NCBI RefSeq assembly: GCF_000238595.1
Contig: NZ_AGTS01000049.1
Coordinates: forward strand, 57,962-121,961
Source: Acidovorax sp. NO-1
GTDB taxonomy: Bacteria; Pseudomonadota; Gammaproteobacteria; Burkholderiales; Burkholderiaceae_C
Direction: 5' to 3'
DNA: 64,000 nt
Part shown: one piece after another, positions 35,936 through 47,057 of the stretch
How positions within the stretch are numbered: position 1 is the first letter of the stretch
Layout of the letters: each line of letters begins with the position of its first letter
Notes under the pieces: model-generated
Seen by the model: the letters and a program-made list of their open reading frames with translations, nothing else
Told to the model about the DNA's origin: nothing
Databases searched by the model: none
Made by a program: the position numbers and the translations under genes

Positions 35936-36898
35936 ATGCACCTTGCGTTCTGGCTACGTGCCACTGCCGCAGCCACCGCGCTGGTAGCCCTGGCTGTGCC
36001 GGTGGCCCTGGCCCAGGATGAAGCGCCCCCGCTGCGGCCCGGCCCCGCGGGGCGGGCCGTGGATGGTGCTACCGCCGGGGCCCGGCGCCTGAGCGATGTG
36101 CCCTATGGCCCGGATCCGCGCCATCGCATGGACGTGTACGTGCCTGCAGGCGCCATGCCCGGCGCGGTGCCGCAGCCCCCGGGGCGTGGCGCGCCCGTCG
36201 TTTTCATGGTGCACGGCGGCGCATGGAGCCTGGGCGACAAGGCCCACGGCCGCGTGGTGCACGCGAAAGTGGGCCGATGGGTGCCGCGCGGGCTGGTGGT
36301 CATCTCGGTCAACTACCGGCTGGTGCCGGCCGTGAACGTGCTGCAGCAGGCGCACGACGTGGCCACGGCCCTGGCCGCCGCGCAGCGCCATGCCGCGCAG
36401 TGGGGTGCAGACGCCTCACGCTTCATCCTGATGGGCCATTCGGCCGGTGCCCATCTGGTGGCACTGCTCAACGCACACCCCGCGCTGGCCCACACCGCCG
36501 GGGCGCGCCCCTGGCTGGGTGCCGTGGCGCTGGACAGTGCCGCCCTCGATGTGCCCCGCGTGATGGCCGCGCGCCATCCGCCGCTGTACGACCGGGTGTT
36601 CGGCGACGACCCCGCCTTCTGGCGCGCGGCGTCGCCCAACCACGCGGTGCAGGGCAACCCGGCGCCTGCGCCGCCCTTCCTCCTCGTGTGCTCCACCCGG
36701 CGCACCGACGGCGCCTGCGCGCAGGCACAAGCCTTGGCAGATAGGGTGCACGCCCAGGGCGGCCGTGCCGAGGTGCTGCCCCAGCCCCTGTCCCACGGCG
36801 ACATCAATGCCCGGCTGGGCGAGGAGGGCGACTACACCCACGCGGTGGAACGGTTCATGGCGTCGCTCGACCCCGAAGTGGCGCGGCTGCTGCGGTGA
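35936..36898 (+). CDS. secreted alpha/beta-hydrolase (carboxylesterase-like)
   Basis: A 320-residue hydrolase with a signal peptide (LRATAAATALVALAVPVALA). The oxyanion-hole motif VHGGAW lies near residue 93 and the nucleophile elbow GHSAG near residue 163. A possible acid/His pair follows near the C-terminus (LPQPLSHGDIN). This fits the HSL/BD-FAE-type esterase branch that hydrolyses short esters. Substrate unknown. The ribosome site would lie in repeat copy 7, whose 3' end (TCTCGTGAAAACCC) gives only a weak Shine-Dalgarno. Confidence 0.82.
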   Translation: MHLAFWLRATAAATALVALAVPVALAQDEAPPLRPGPAGRAVDGATAGARRLSDVPYGPDPRHRMDVYVPAGAMPGAVPQPPGRGAPVVFMVHGGAWSLGDKAHGRVVHAKVGRWVPRGLVVISVNYRLVPAVNVLQQAHDVATALAAAQRHAAQWGADASRFILMGHSAGAHLVALLNAHPALAHTAGARPWLGAVALDSAALDVPRVMAARHPPLYDRVFGDDPAFWRAASPNHAVQGNPAPAPPFLLVCSTRRTDGACAQAQALADRVHAQGGRAEVLPQPLSHGDINARLGEEGDYTHAVERFMASLDPEVARLLR

Positions 36899-36910
36899 GG
36901 TAGCTGGAAA

Positions 36911-36963
36911 GCTATTATTTGTATAGCTAATGGCGCTTGCTGTGTAAGCGCTGGAGCCTGTTT

Positions 36964-36970
<7 letters not shown>
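36911..36970 (+). repeat. dispersed palindromic repeat, copy 8, at uvrA 3' end
   Basis: GCTATTATTTGTATAGCTAA, core TGGCGCTTGCTGTGTAAGCGCT, then GGAGCC and TGTTTTTATTC. It lies between the convergent esterase and uvrA genes; the uvrA TAA (minus strand, 36964-36966) is within its T-rich tail. Confidence 0.85.
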
Positions 36971-40011
<3,041 letters not shown>

Positions 40012-40159
40012 CGGCGGGGGCAAAAAAGGCGGAACCCGCCATGATAGGCGCACGCGCGTTTGATGGAATCCCGGGGGATCGGGGATCGGCGAAAATGGCA
40101 GCTTCGTCCGTCCGGCGCCCGCGCCCCCCACCGTGCCACGTTCTTCTGTTTCCACCTCC

Positions 40160-41338
40160 ATGACCCCGCTGGAGCGCCGCTCCAGCATCAGCCTGGCGCT
40201 GATCTTTGCGCTGCGCATGCTGGGCCTGTTCCTGGTGTTGCCTGTCTTCGCCCTGGAGGCACGCAAGTACCCCGGCGGGGATGACCCTGCGCTGGTGGGG
40301 CTGGCGATGGGGATTTACGGCCTCACGCAGGCACTTTTGCAGCTGCCACTGGGCATGGCGTCTGACCGGTTCGGACGCAAGCGGGTGATCGTGCTGGGCC
40401 TGCTGGTGTTTGCGGCGGGCAGCCTGCTGGCAGCGCTGGCCGATTCGCTCACGGGCCTGCTGGTGGGCCGGGCGCTGCAGGGGGCTGGTGCCGTGTCGGC
40501 CGCCGTGACGGCCCTGCTGGCCGACCAGACACGTGATGCCGTGCGCACCAAGGCCATGGCGCTGGTGGGCGGCAGCATCGGGCTGATGTTTGCGGTGGCG
40601 CTGGTGGCGGCGCCCGTGCTGACCGCGCAGATCGGCCTGTCGGGCCTGTTCGGGTTGACCTGCGCGCTGGCGCTGGCAGGTGTCGCTGTGGTGGTGTGGT
40701 GGGTGCCGCCCGAGCCCGCACTGCACGCCCATGCGCCCCGGGGGCGTCTGGCCGATGTGTGGGCGCACCCGGACCTGCTCCGCCTGAACCTGGGCGTGTT
40801 CGTGCTGCACACGGTGCAGCTGTCGATGTGGGTGGCGGTACCGGCCATGTTGGTGCAGGCGGGGCTGGGCAAGGACCACCACTGGCAGGTGTACCTGCCC
40901 GCCGTGGTGCTCTCGTTCGCCGCCATGGGAGGGCTTTTTGCGCTCGAACGTGCGGGCCGGCTGCGCATGGCGCTGCTGGGGGCGATTGCGCTGGTGCTGC
41001 TGGTGCAGGTGGGGCTGGGCTTGCTGGCCGCCGGGGGCTCCACCCCCACGCTGTGGGTACTGGGGCCGCTACTGTTTGTGTTTTTTTGCGGATTCAACGC
41101 GCTGGAGGCCAGCCAGCCCAGCCTGGTGTCGCGCATGGCGCCGGCGCAGCTTCGCGGCGCGGCGCTGGGCAGCTACAACACCCTGCAATCGCTGGGCCTG
41201 TTTGCGGGCGGTGCGCTGGGCGGCGCCCTGGTGAAATGGGCTGGTGCCCCGGGGCTGTTTGCCGTCACCACGGCGCTCACGGCGCTCTGGCTGGTGCTGA
41301 CCTGGCCGCTGCGGCCCGTGGGGCGCGCAGGCCACTGA
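40160..41338 (+). CDS. MFS transporter (YajR-like drug/metabolite proton antiporter)
   Basis: A 392-residue twelve-helix transporter. Helix 1 is [20 protein letters not shown]; the A-loop signature is [16 protein letters not shown] between helices 2 and 3. The sequence resembles the YajR branch of MFS exporters, here without the C-terminal YAM domain. I chose ATG 40160; a GTG at 40133 is an alternative. It diverges from uvrA with a 148-bp gap, an arrangement frequently seen for this pair in betaproteobacteria, followed by ssb. Confidence 0.88.
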   Translation: MTPLERRSSISLALIFALRMLGLFLVLPVFALEARKYPGGDDPALVGLAMGIYGLTQALLQLPLGMASDRFGRKRVIVLGLLVFAAGSLLAALADSLTGLLVGRALQGAGAVSAAVTALLADQTRDAVRTKAMALVGGSIGLMFAVALVAAPVLTAQIGLSGLFGLTCALALAGVAVVVWWVPPEPALHAHAPRGRLADVWAHPDLLRLNLGVFVLHTVQLSMWVAVPAMLVQAGLGKDHHWQVYLPAVVLSFAAMGGLFALERAGRLRMALLGAIALVLLVQVGLGLLAAGGSTPTLWVLGPLLFVFFCGFNALEASQPSLVSRMAPAQLRGAALGSYNTLQSLGLFAGGALGGALVKWAGAPGLFAVTTALTALWLVLTWPLRPVGRAGH

Positions 41339-41464
41339 GGGCCGGCTGCGCCGCGCCTGGCCCGGGCTTCCATTGCGGGCCGGTTGCGGCACAATGTCGC
41401 GCTTGGCGCCCGGAATCCTTCTTCAAATCCGGCGCTTTCATCCTTTAAAGGCAAAGACAGCACC

Positions 41465-42031
41465 ATGGCATCAGTCAACAAAGTCATCATCGTCGGCAAT
41501 CTGGGTCGCGACCCTGAAATGCGCACCTTCCCCAGTGGCGACCAGGTGGCCAACGTGACGATTGCCACCACCGACAAGTGGAAAGACAAGCAGTCTGGCG
41601 AAATGAAGGAAGCCACCGAGTGGCACCGTGTGGTCTTCAACGGCCGCCTTGCCGAAATCGCCGGCCAGTATCTGCGCAAGGGCTCGCAGGTGTATGTGGA
41701 AGGCAGCCTGCGCACCCGCAAGTGGACCGACCAGAGCGGCGTGGAGAAGTACAGCACCGAGATTCGCGCCGACCAGATGCAGATGCTGGGCAGCCGCCAG
41801 GGCATGGGCGGCCAGGGTGGTGGCGGTGGCGGCCAACAGGGCGGCGGCTATGACGATGGCGGCTACGGCGGTGGCGAGCAGGGCGGTGGCTACGACCAGG
41901 CCCCCCGCCGCGCGGCCCCGGCACCGCGCCCCATGGCAGCCCCCGCGCAGCGCGCTGCGCCTGCGCCCGTCGCGCAGCCACCCCGCGCGGCTTCGGGGTT
42001 TGACGACATGGATGACGACATTCCATTCTGA
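41465..42031 (+). CDS. ssb: single-stranded DNA-binding protein
   Basis: A 188-residue SSB. The OB fold spans residues 1-110 ([40 protein letters not shown]). A Gly-rich then Pro/Ala-rich linker leads to the acidic tail MDDDIPF, the protein-interaction tip that recruits replication and repair partners. The linker contains repeats of GGGY/GGGG that make this region low-complexity. The start ATG 41465 matches the family N-terminus. It is followed by a strong terminator. Confidence 0.97.
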   Translation: MASVNKVIIVGNLGRDPEMRTFPSGDQVANVTIATTDKWKDKQSGEMKEATEWHRVVFNGRLAEIAGQYLRKGSQVYVEGSLRTRKWTDQSGVEKYSTEIRADQMQMLGSRQGMGGQGGGGGGQQGGGYDDGGYGGGEQGGGYDQAPRRAAPAPRPMAAPAQRAAPAPVAQPPRAASGFDDMDDDIPF

Positions 42032-42057
42032 AGCCCCCGGCAGCGCATGGAACCCAG

Positions 42058-42085
42058 GCCCACACCCGCAAGGTGTGGGCTTTTT
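42058..42085 (+). terminator. rho-independent terminator of ssb
   Basis: GCCCACACC, loop CGCAA, GGTGTGGGC followed by TTTTT. Perfect nine-base stem 27 bp after the ssb stop. Confidence 0.92.
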
Positions 42086-42175
42086 CTTTACGGGGGGGCT
42101 GGGTTCAAACGCAGCAACTCGCCAAAAGCACCACGGGGACGGGTGCGGCGGCTGCCAGCGGCCAGCGGCCAGTGA

Positions 42176-43129
42176 CTACCAGCGTGCGCGCAGGCGGTCG
42201 TAGGCGTAGACGCCGAACTGGCGGTGGGCCGACGGTGCGAGGTACACGGGATCGGCAAACACATACGAGGTCGGGGTGCCGCCAGGCACCAGCGTGGAGG
42301 CGTTGCACAGGGCCGAGTTGACCTGCCCGGCGCCGATGCCGATGCCGTTGGAGGCATCCACCGACGTGCACACGGGCGAGGTGGCGTTGCTGAAGCCGTA
42401 GTTGCCGGGCACGTTGGTGTAGAGGTTCACGTAGTACTCGAAGTCCACGTAAAGCACGTTGGCACCCAGGTCCACGATGCCGACCTTCAGGCCGTCATTG
42501 AAGCGCCTGCTGGCGTCCGACAGCAGGTTCGTGCGGCCGATGGTCTTGGCCCAGGGGGTTTCGCTGAGGTTGTAGGTGCCGGTCACCACCACATACTTGG
42601 CACCCGCGTTCACCAGGCGGCGCACCTGCGCGGCCAGCTCTTCACCGGCCTTGCGTGCTGCGTCGAGCATGGCGGCCTCGGTCTGTGTGCCGGTCTGCAC
42701 GGCGGCCATGCCGGCAATCACGTCGCTCACGCCGCCACTGAGCAGCACCACATCGCTGGCGCCAAAGCGGCCGCTGGCCAGAAAGGCATCGATCTGCTCG
42801 GCAATGGTGGGGGTGCTCGTGTTGCCTGCCGCGTCGGGCTTGGCGTTGACGCGGGCGTTGCCCACGGCATAGCTCGTGCCCCCGGCGGAGACTGCCGCGA
42901 GGGATTTGCCGTATTTCGCCACCACTTCCGAGGTCCAGTTGTTCACGCTGCCGTCGTTGACGGTGTAGCGCGAGCCGTTCTGTCCCACGTCGCTGTTGGC
43001 ATCGCCAAACGCGATGAAGCGCTCGGGCGTGATGGCCGATTCGGTGGTGCTGGAACTGCAGGCCGCGAGCAACGCGGCCGACGCACATGCGGCGACCAGT
43101 ACGGTGCGGCGCATCCAATTTGCTGCCAT
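42176..43129 (-). CDS. GDSL/SGNH-type lipoprotein lacking catalytic residues
   Basis: A 317-residue lipoprotein (lipobox LLAAC, Cys24) with the overall block order of SGNH hydrolases. Block I reads FIAFGDANSDVG near residues 39-49, where active enzymes have GDSLSD; the nucleophilic Ser44 is Ala. The Asn of the GxND block is absent (LSGGVSDV). The C-terminal Asp-x-x-His is Asp293-Pro-Val-Tyr296. So all three catalytic positions seem lost, and the protein may be a binding or structural pseudoenzyme. ATG at 43127-43129 with GGAGA upstream. Convergent with ssb. Family assignment is fair; inactivity is inferred from motifs only. Confidence 0.75.
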   Translation of the reverse strand: MAANWMRRTVLVAACASAALLAACSSSTTESAITPERFIAFGDANSDVGQNGSRYTVNDGSVNNWTSEVVAKYGKSLAAVSAGGTSYAVGNARVNAKPDAAGNTSTPTIAEQIDAFLASGRFGASDVVLLSGGVSDVIAGMAAVQTGTQTEAAMLDAARKAGEELAAQVRRLVNAGAKYVVVTGTYNLSETPWAKTIGRTNLLSDASRRFNDGLKVGIVDLGANVLYVDFEYYVNLYTNVPGNYGFSNATSPVCTSVDASNGIGIGAGQVNSALCNASTLVPGGTPTSYVFADPVYLAPSAHRQFGVYAYDRLRARW

Positions 43130-43205
43130 GTATTTCTCCAGAAAAGTGGGGGTTAGTTTAGCGGGGCAACGTCAGCGCAGGCAAAGCCGTCGTGGCTGGG
43201 GGCGA

Positions 43206-44222
43206 TCAGGCCGCAGAGGCGCGTTGCAGGCGGTCCCGCACGCCCTCCCAATCGGGGCTGGCAGGCGGGGTCTCGATCCAGATCAGTTTCACGCCTTCTT
43301 CGTCAAAGCCGCGCAGCACGGCAAAGAGCTGCTGGGCAGTGGCGGCGGCGTCGTCGGGCATGCGGCGCATCACCAGCTGGGACGATTTGGTGCGCAGCGC
43401 CGCACGCGCGTACACGGCGATGTTGCGGGCCTCGGCGCCCAGCAGGTCCAGGCCGGTCTGCAGCGCCTTGGCATCCATCAGGCGCACCTTGGCGGCGGGC
43501 GCGTAGTGGGCCTCCAGCGTGCCCGAGGCGCGGGGCGTGAGCGCGGGCATGTCGTCCTTGGAAAGCGGCGCCAGGCCACACGCCCGTTTGATCTGTTCGC
43601 GCGTGATGGCGCCCGGGCGCAGCAGCACGGGCACGCCGCGCGTGCAGTCCACGATGGTGCTTTCGATGCCCACTTCGCACGGACCGCCGTCGAGCACCAG
43701 CAGCTCGGCGCCCAGCTCGTCCTGCACATGCCGGGCGGTAGTGGGGCTCACGCGGCCAAAGCGGTTGGCGCTGGGGGCTGCCACGCCCCACACGGGCGGG
43801 CCACCCTGGGCCTCGCTGTCGCCGGGTGCGGCGCAGGCCAGCAGCAGGGCATGGGCCACGGGGTGGGCGGGGCAGCGCAGTCCCACGCTGTCCTGACCGC
43901 CCGTGGCGGCGCTGGCCACGCCGGGCAGGCGCGGCAGGATGAGCGTGAGCGGGCCAGGCCAGAAGGCATCGACCAGCTTCTGCGCAAAGCCTGGCACCTC
44001 GCTGGCGAAGTGCGCAATGCCCTCGGCGTTGGCCACATGCACGATCAGGGGGTGGTCGCTGGGGCGCCCCTTGGCCGCAAAGATCTGCGCCACGGCGGCA
44101 TCGCTGCTGGCATCGGCCGCGAGGCCGTACACCGTCTCGGTGGGGAGGCCGAGCAGCGCGCCGCTGCGCACGGCCCGCGCTGCGGCGGCGATGGATGCGG
44201 GCTGGGAGCCGTCAAGAATCAT
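43206..44222 (-). CDS. L-threonylcarbamoyladenylate synthase (Sua5 type)
   Basis: A 338-residue enzyme that makes threonylcarbamoyl-AMP for the t6A modification of ANN-decoding tRNAs. The N-terminal YrdC domain has SGALLGLPTETVYGLAAD and FAAKGRPSDHPLIVHV, with KRPxxxPL-like basic residues. The C-terminal Sua5 domain (SGTLEAHYAPAAKVRLMD) makes it the long form. I chose the ATG at 44220-44222 from family alignment; the open frame extends further upstream into purK. It is 16 bp downstream of purK, so it is likely co-transcribed with it. Confidence 0.92.
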   Translation of the reverse strand: MILDGSQPASIAAAARAVRSGALLGLPTETVYGLAADASSDAAVAQIFAAKGRPSDHPLIVHVANAEGIAHFASEVPGFAQKLVDAFWPGPLTLILPRLPGVASAATGGQDSVGLRCPAHPVAHALLLACAAPGDSEAQGGPPVWGVAAPSANRFGRVSPTTARHVQDELGAELLVLDGGPCEVGIESTIVDCTRGVPVLLRPGAITREQIKRACGLAPLSKDDMPALTPRASGTLEAHYAPAAKVRLMDAKALQTGLDLLGAEARNIAVYARAALRTKSSQLVMRRMPDDAAATAQQLFAVLRGFDEEGVKLIWIETPPASPDWEGVRDRLQRASAA

Positions 44223-44238
44223 GGTCTGAAACCCGCCC

Positions 44239-45411
44239 TCAAAACGGCGCAATGCCCAGCAGGGCCGCCGCCTGCAGGGCCGTGGCACGTGCTGCGTCGG
44301 GGGTGGCTGCGGTGATGTTGAGGTGCCCCATCTTGCGGCCGCGTTTGGCGTCGCGCTTGCCGTACAGGTGCAGGTGGGTGCCGGGAAGCTGCAGCACCTC
44401 GGCCCAGGGCGGGGTCTGCGCCGCGTCGCCGTGCGCAAACCACAGGTCGCCCAGGAGGTTGAGCATGACGGCGGGGCTGTGCTGGCGCGGCTGCGTGAGC
44501 GGCAGGCGGGCCATGGTGCGTACCTGCAGCTCGAACTGCGACACGTCGCAGGCGTTCTGACTGTAGTGGCCGCTGTTGTGCGGGCGCGGGGCGATCTCGT
44601 TCACCACCAGGCTGCCGTCCTGCAGCACAAAGAATTCCACGCAGAGCACGCCGACATACTGCAGGCCGTTTGCTATCGAAATTGCAGCTGATACCGCTTG
44701 CTGAATAAGCGCTGGAGGCAGATTTTGTTCATAAACTTCCGTCACCGCCAGAATGCCGTCTCGGTGCAGGTTGCGCTGCACGGGCAGGTGCACGGTGGCA
44801 CCGTCGGCGCCGCGCGCCACGATCACGGAGCATTCGAGCGCGAGCGGCAGCATTTGCTCCAGCACGCAGGGCACGTTGCCGACAGAGTCCCAAGCGGCGG
44901 CGAGTTCGGCAGCGGTCTTCACCCGCACCTGGCCCTTGCCGTCGTAGCCCATGCGGGCGGTTTTCAGGATGCCGGGCAGCAGATCGGCAGAAACGGCAGC
45001 GAGTTGTTCTGCGGTTTCGATCACTGCATACGGCGCACAGGGCACGCCGCAGGCCACAAAGTGGGCCTTTTCCCGTGCCCGGTCCTGCGCCACCGATACG
45101 GCGCTGGCGGCGGGCGACACGGGGCGCTGCGCGGCCAGGGCGGCCAGCGTGGCAGCGGGCACGTTCTCGAATTCGGTGGTGACGGCATCGGACACCCGGG
45201 CCAGCTCGGCCAGACCGGCAGGGTCTTCGTAGCCGGTGCGGATGTGGTGGTGGCTCACGAGTCCTGCGGGGCTGTCCGGATCTGCGTCCAGCACGGCCGT
45301 GAAGTAGCCCATGGCCTGGGCCTGGTGCACGAACATGCGGCCCAGCTGGCCGCCGCCCAGCACGCCCAGCGTGCTACCGGGCAGCAGCGGCTGGTTGGTG
45401 AATTTTTTCAT
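44239..45411 (-). CDS. purK: N5-carboxyaminoimidazole ribonucleotide synthase
   Basis: A 390-residue ATP-grasp enzyme that makes N5-CAIR from AIR, ATP and bicarbonate in purine synthesis. LGVLGGGQLGRMFVHQAQAM begins the chain near residue 16; ATP-grasp motifs include KTARMGYDGKGQVRV and CVEFFVLQDGSLVVNEIAPR, then HNSGHYSQNAC. Repeat copy 9 (antisense) encodes residues about 228-247 (NLPPALIQQAVSAAISIANG). That stretch lines up with a helix present in ordinary PurK proteins, so it replaces rather than greatly lengthens. It follows purE with a hairpin between. Confidence 0.95.
   Translation of the reverse strand: MKKFTNQPLLPGSTLGVLGGGQLGRMFVHQAQAMGYFTAVLDADPDSPAGLVSHHHIRTGYEDPAGLAELARVSDAVTTEFENVPAATLAALAAQRPVSPAASAVSVAQDRAREKAHFVACGVPCAPYAVIETAEQLAAVSADLLPGILKTARMGYDGKGQVRVKTAAELAAAWDSVGNVPCVLEQMLPLALECSVIVARGADGATVHLPVQRNLHRDGILAVTEVYEQNLPPALIQQAVSAAISIANGLQYVGVLCVEFFVLQDGSLVVNEIAPRPHNSGHYSQNACDVSQFELQVRTMARLPLTQPRQHSPAVMLNLLGDLWFAHGDAAQTPPWAEVLQLPGTHLHLYGKRDAKRGRKMGHLNITAATPDAARATALQAAALLGIAPF
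44672..44730 (+). repeat. dispersed palindromic repeat, copy 9, inside purK
   Basis: GCTATCGAAATTGCAGCTGA, core ACCGCTTGCTGAATAAGCGC, then TGGAGGC and AGATTTTGTTC. It lies entirely within the purK coding frame on the opposite strand, with no stop in the PurK reading. Confidence 0.85.
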
Positions 45412-45431
45412 CGCCGGGCCGCCCCAAGATG

Positions 45432-45456
45432 AAAAAGCGGCCCCCTCGGGGGGCAG
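45432..45456 (-). terminator. terminator or attenuator hairpin between purE and purK
   Basis: On the minus strand: GCCCCCCGAGGGGGC, then CGC and TTTTT. A strong stem with U-tract after purE and before purK. It is probably a partial terminator within the operon, or part of a wider GC-rich intergenic element (GCAGCGACCCGCGCAGCGG alongside) that I associate with Comamonadaceae genomes. Confidence 0.6.
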
Positions 45457-45490
45457 CGACCCGCGCAGCGGTGGAGCGTGGGGGTCTTGT

Positions 45491-45982
45491 TCATGCGGGT
45501 GGCAAGGTCATGTTGCGGGCCACTTCCGTCTGCTCGGCGCGGAAGGCCTCCAGGCGCTGGCGCAGTTCGGGGCGCTCGTTGGCCAGCAGGGCCACGGCGA
45601 ACAGCGCGGCGTTGGCAGCGCCTGCCGTGCCAATGGCAAATGTTGCGACGGGGATGCCCTTGGGCATCTGCACGATGCTGTGCAGCGAATCCACACCCTG
45701 CAGGTGGCGGCTGGCCACGGGCACGCCCAGCACGGGCACGGTGGTCTTGGCGGCAATCATGCCGGGGAGGTGGGCGGCGCCACCGGCGCCCGCGATGATG
45801 GCTTTGAGGCCCCGGCCCGCGGCGGCCTCGGCGTAGGCAAACATGTCGTCGGGCATGCGGTGGGCCGAGACCACGCGGGCCTCGTGCGCGATGCCGAACT
45901 GTTCAAGAATCTGCACTGCATGCTGCATGGTGTCCCAGTCGCTGCTGGAACCCATGACCACGCCGATCTGGATGGGTTTCAT
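45491..45982 (-). CDS. purE: N5-CAIR mutase
   Basis: A 163-residue enzyme that converts N5-CAIR to CAIR. The signature [17 protein letters not shown] opens the chain near residue 7; [12 protein letters not shown] and [17 protein letters not shown] carry the active-site His and loop. Standard class I length. It begins the minus-strand purE-purK-sua5 group and diverges from the cnoX-like gene. Confidence 0.96.
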   Translation of the reverse strand: MKPIQIGVVMGSSSDWDTMQHAVQILEQFGIAHEARVVSAHRMPDDMFAYAEAAAGRGLKAIIAGAGGAAHLPGMIAAKTTVPVLGVPVASRHLQGVDSLHSIVQMPKGIPVATFAIGTAGAANAALFAVALLANERPELRQRLEAFRAEQTEVARNMTLPPA

Positions 45983-46138
45983 GGTGTGGAGGGCGCTGGC
46001 GGGCAGGTTGCGCCTGCTCTGCCGCTGTAGGTGGAACCCGCGATTTTACTTTTTACGCCCCCCTTCCCGGCATGGGGCTGTTTCGATGGGCCAAAATAGC
46101 GCGCAAACCGCTCCGCAGGCCTTTGGCCCCACACCACC

Positions 46139-47047
46139 ATGATTGACGTCACCGTAGAAAACTTTGAAGCCGAGGTGGTTGCTGCCTCGATGAACGTGCC
46201 TGTGCTGGTGGACTTCTGGGCGCCCTGGTGTGGCCCCTGCAAGTCGCTGGGGCCGGTGCTGGAGAAGCTGGAGACCGACTATGCGGGCCGCTTCAAGCTC
46301 GTCAAGATCGACTCCGACCAGGAGCAGCAGCTGGCGGGCATGTTCGGCATCCGCAGCATTCCTACCTGTGTGTTGCTGATGAACGGCCAGCCCGTGGACG
46401 GCTTCATGGGCGCCCTGCCCGAGGGCCAGGTGCGCGCCTTCCTCGACAAGCATGTGCCCACTGCGGAAGAGGTCGTGGCCGAAGCCGAGGAAGAGCAAGC
46501 GCTGGAAGCCCTGGCAGAGGGCGACACGGGCACCGCCCTGGAAAAGCTGCAGCACGCTGTGGTCACCGACCCGTCCAATGACGATGTGCGTTTCGACTAC
46601 GTCAAGCTGTTGCTGCAGCTGCGCCGTGACGACGATGCCAAGGTCGCCTTTGCCCCCGTGATTGCCAAGGCCCCGGCGTCGCGCAAGCTGGGCGCGCTCA
46701 AGATCTGGATGGATGCTATTGATTTTGTAGCTGTTGGCGCATACGGGGAAAGCGCTGAGGCTGATTTTGATGCAAAAATTGCCGCCAACAAGCGCGATTT
46801 CGACACCCGCTATGCCCGCGCCCGCTGGCTCATGGCCGGCCAGCGCTGGACCGACGCCATGGACGAGCTGCTGGAAATCCTCATGCGCGACAAGGTCTGG
46901 AACGAAGAGGCGGCCCGCAAGACCTACGTGGCCATTCTGGAAATCATCGAGCCGCCCAAGGTCAAGGTGGCTGAGGGGCAGATTCCCCCCGAGGACCCGG
47001 TGGTGGCCACTTACCGGCGCCGCCTGTCGAGCGTGGTGCTGAGCTGA
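46139..47047 (+). CDS. cnoX: thioredoxin-like co-chaperone (CnoX/YbbN-like)
   Basis: A 302-residue protein: an N-terminal thioredoxin domain with an active WAPWCGPCK motif (Cys31, Cys34), then TPR-like helical repeats (ALEALAEGDTGTALEKLQ, then RWLMAGQRWTDAMDELLE). CnoX proteins guard substrates from oxidative aggregation and pass them to GroEL and DnaK. E. coli YbbN has a SxxC site; this one keeps CxxC. Repeat copy 10 encodes residues about 193-211 (DAIDFVAVGAYGESAEADF) inside the TPR region. The gene is flanked by minus-strand purE and the META lipoprotein gene. Confidence 0.88.
   Translation: MIDVTVENFEAEVVAASMNVPVLVDFWAPWCGPCKSLGPVLEKLETDYAGRFKLVKIDSDQEQQLAGMFGIRSIPTCVLLMNGQPVDGFMGALPEGQVRAFLDKHVPTAEEVVAEAEEEQALEALAEGDTGTALEKLQHAVVTDPSNDDVRFDYVKLLLQLRRDDDAKVAFAPVIAKAPASRKLGALKIWMDAIDFVAVGAYGESAEADFDAKIAANKRDFDTRYARARWLMAGQRWTDAMDELLEILMRDKVWNEEAARKTYVAILEIIEPPKVKVAEGQIPPEDPVVATYRRRLSSVVLS
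46715..46773 (+). repeat. dispersed palindromic repeat, copy 10, inside the cnoX-like gene
   Basis: GCTATTGATTTTGTAGCTG, core TTGGCGCATACGGGGAAAGCGC, then TGAGGCTGATTTTGATG. Both flanks are near-perfect family matches; the core arms are somewhat mutated. The frame stays open through the repeat. Confidence 0.88.
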
Positions 47048-47057
47048 AAGGTTCTGG

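Noticed and set aside
41805..41990. Tandem repeat tract in the ssb linker
   Set aside because: It is the usual Gly-rich low-complexity SSB linker, not a separate element.
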